A DNA stretch of 64,000 bases, taken from positions 37,478 to 101,477 of the forward strand of contig VCJN01001053.1 of assembly GCA_006384855.1 (NCBI GenBank), in the 5' to 3' direction. The translations under genes were made by a program, and so were the position numbers. The notes under the pieces are model-generated. The model saw only the letters and a list, made by a program, of their open reading frames with translations, was not told where the DNA came from and ran no database searches. This DNA comes from Tetraselmis striata (lineage: Eukaryota > Chlorophyta > Chlorodendrophyceae > Chlorodendrales > Chlorodendraceae). This document shows positions 62,320 to 64,000 of the stretch, in pieces; the first letter of the stretch is position 1; each line of letters starts with the position of its first letter.

Positions 62320-63014
62320 TGGTAGGATGGTTAGGATATGTAGTTGTGCATGTCATGACGCGCAGTGCTCCGCCAGTACTTCTACCCGTACGGAAGTAGG
62401 ACCGCTTCCTGATGATTAGTCGCTATTATGGATCCGATGCAGCGGTGGTCGTCGTAGCATTAACGCGATGATAGCAATAAAGATAAGCTTATATAGTATT
62501 ATCTTTTACCGTACGTGCAGTCCACGTAGTACTGGTACTTTGCTACCGTACATCGGGGCGCGTGGTTCTGCAGCCCCGTACCGTAATGGGCGGTTCGAAC
62601 TACCCGTACGGCAGTTATATCAGGCACTCTGGATATGCGGGTTACAGGTATTCGATACAGGGTGGGTAACATGTACCGACCGGAGCTAGAACGTAACCGC
62701 CGCACTCGTAGATAACGACGTTTTCCACAAGGATCGTACTGGTTTGCCGAAGAATGGCCAGGGTCTGGTTACAGGTTTGTGATATTCAGGAATTGCAGGC
62801 ATACGACTCCCACAGCCAGGGAGGGTTGGGCGGGCTGTGGTGCGCTCGATGGAGCGTGCCACAGCAAAGGAGAGTGACCGGTCGGTCCGCCGTGAAGGCA
62901 GGTGGTGGCTCTGACCGGCCCCCGCAATCGTGCGCGCGCACACACGCGCTACGGGCGCCGCGCCAGGGCTATCTCGTACAGGTAGAGAAACCACATAAAC
63001 TAGTTTAGAACATT
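62320..63014. other. Spacer with a short direct repeat of the DIRS end
   Basis: CCACAAGGATCGTACTGG plus TTTGCCGA at 62,725-62,750 nearly repeats 63,015-63,039, which contains the stop of the DIRS ORF. No other gene or RNA recognised. Confidence 0.45.
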
Positions 63015-64000
63015 TCACAAGGATCGTCTGGTTTGCCGACTAGAAAATGCCGGGCGCAGCAGGCCACGGCGGGGGTCACGGGCGGGAATGTTGAAGGCGA
63101 CGACAGGCCAGCGGGGTGCGCCCACAGGAAGGCGGTCGCCGGTACGGCCAGGAATGAAGAGGTCGTGGCGCGGCTTCCAAGAGCGCATGTCGGAGCACAT
63201 CTCCGAGAGGAGCTGGTACCAAGCTTTGTCAGGCCAGTAGGGAACAATGACGATGGCTGGGGCACCGCTGGACTCAAGTTTGGAGACTAGATCGCCGATG
63301 AGGTTCCACGGAGGGTTACACCAGTTACGTTCGCAACGCCATGCAGCGTCGGAGAGGCGCAGGGCGTCGACGGCCTCGCACCGCTGGGTCACGCCAACGG
63401 GCGTTGTAGCGGGGCAGAGGGCGTTTTCAGAAGTCGCGAAGCGGTCGATGGTGCAGGCGCCCCATTTAGCAGTGAGCGAGGCGAATCGACGAGGGTTGAA
63501 CTGCCAGTCGTCGCAATCAACCTCGCGACTAAGGCGGTCAGCCCAGATATTCGCCGCAGAACGGATGTAGCGCACGGAAAGGGTGATGCCGTGCGTGTCC
63601 ATGAGGTACCACGTTTTGCGTAGCTCAGCCATGAGGCGTGGAGAGCGAGAGGTGAGGTTAGTGAGGACGCCGACAACTGCTTGGTTATCCTCGTGCAAGC
63701 GGATGTGGCGGTTTTGGAGCATGGGGAGGAAGGACTCGATAGCCAAGCGGACGGCTTTGAGCTCTTTCAGGGTAATGTGCGCATTGCGGTCATCGTCGTA
63801 CCAAAAACCCCGAGCTTCATGGTGCTCGTTCAAAACGGCACCCCAGCCGTAAGACGAACTGTCGACGTGTAGGTATCCGGTTTCGACGGGGCGGTTAATG
63901 GGGCGGCCGTTGTGTTGGGTGGGCACACCCACCCACCATTGCAGATCGCGCTCGAGCTGGCGGGTAAGCTTGACGCGGCCGGACCAAGAGTCGCGCGTCT
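63015..64000 (-). CDS. DIRS-type retrotransposon pol: RNase H and methyltransferase-like domains (5' part beyond window)
   Basis: The frame stays open from the right edge to a TGA at 63,015-63,017, so the reverse transcriptase should lie beyond 64,000. From the edge it reads WSGRVKLTRQLERDLQWW, the usual lead into the RNase H of DIRS elements. RNase H residues are all visible: D in YLHVDSSSYGWG, E in TLKELKAV, D in HEDNQAVVGV, and D in ANIWADRLSR. A second domain follows with WCNPPWNLIGDLVSKL and AIVIVPYWPDKAWY, the N/DPPW-type motif of the adenine-methyltransferase-like domain specific to DIRS-type elements. RNase H removes template RNA; the role of the second domain is unknown. These elements use a tyrosine recombinase, which I do not see in the window. 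The frame is unbroken, so the copy may be young. Confidence 0.85.
   Translation of the reverse strand, partial: TRDSWSGRVKLTRQLERDLQWWVGVPTQHNGRPINRPVETGYLHVDSSSYGWGAVLNEHHEARGFWYDDDRNAHITLKELKAVRLAIESFLPMLQNRHIRLHEDNQAVVGVLTNLTSRSPRLMAELRKTWYLMDTHGITLSVRYIRSAANIWADRLSREVDCDDWQFNPRRFASLTAKWGACTIDRFATSENALCPATTPVGVTQRCEAVDALRLSDAAWRCERNWCNPPWNLIGDLVSKLESSGAPAIVIVPYWPDKAWYQLLSEMCSDMRSWKPRHDLFIPGRTGDRLPVGAPRWPVVAFNIPARDPRRGLLRPAFSSRQTRRSL

Overview
The window reads as nuclear DNA of a green alga (chlorophyte). The evidence is four intron-rich, GC-rich host genes of plastid and flagellar type: glucan, water dikinase (starch phosphorylation), a plastid SecE, an organelle-type tryptophanyl-tRNA synthetase and the intraflagellar-transport GTPase IFT27. 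I rebuilt 39 introns across these genes (one GWD junction unresolved). They are GT-AG except three GC-AG introns, and many carry long C or G homopolymers. Several element 3' ends and the SecE 3' flank carry TGTAA, the usual chlorophyte poly(A) signal. No prokaryotic gene organisation is present.

Layout. 1-18,100 is a repeat landscape. It holds two truncated copies of a non-LTR element here called family A, a decayed gag-like frame, a 188-bp satellite with a three-unit higher-order pattern (9.0-10.7 kb), a decayed Ty3/gypsy integrase with GPY/F-like and chromodomain-like parts (10.9-11.7 kb), and a nearly complete non-LTR retrotransposon (family B, minus strand, 14.0-18.0 kb) whose long ORF joins a reverse transcriptase to a probable PD-(D/E)XK nuclease. 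19.8-22.3 kb is IFT27 (minus). 22.5-27.1 kb is again repeat: two more family A tails in opposite orientation, a reverse-transcriptase fragment, a SINE-like repeat and a LINE tail with a zinc knuckle. 27.3-33.2 kb holds SecE and TrpRS, both on the plus strand. 33.2-46.3 kb has a damaged F-box/LRR-like gene, a hAT-type non-autonomous element with perfect 8-bp target duplications, decayed coding DNA, an LTR-like repeat pair and a tandem repeat built around poly(C). 46.4-57.6 kb is the 28-exon GWD gene (minus). 57.6-64.0 kb is repeat-rich and ends in the RNase H and methyltransferase-like part of a DIRS-type element that runs off the window.

The four host genes are not functionally linked beyond serving the plastid (GWD, SecE, TrpRS) or the flagellum (IFT27). 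The more unusual content is in the repeats: 3'-terminal hairpins conserved among family B copies, 5' truncations and target duplications that diagnose target-primed insertion, and runs of 11-27 C or G placed very close to splice sites. Exon coordinates come from reading splice signals, phase and family conservation by eye and have not been checked with transcripts.
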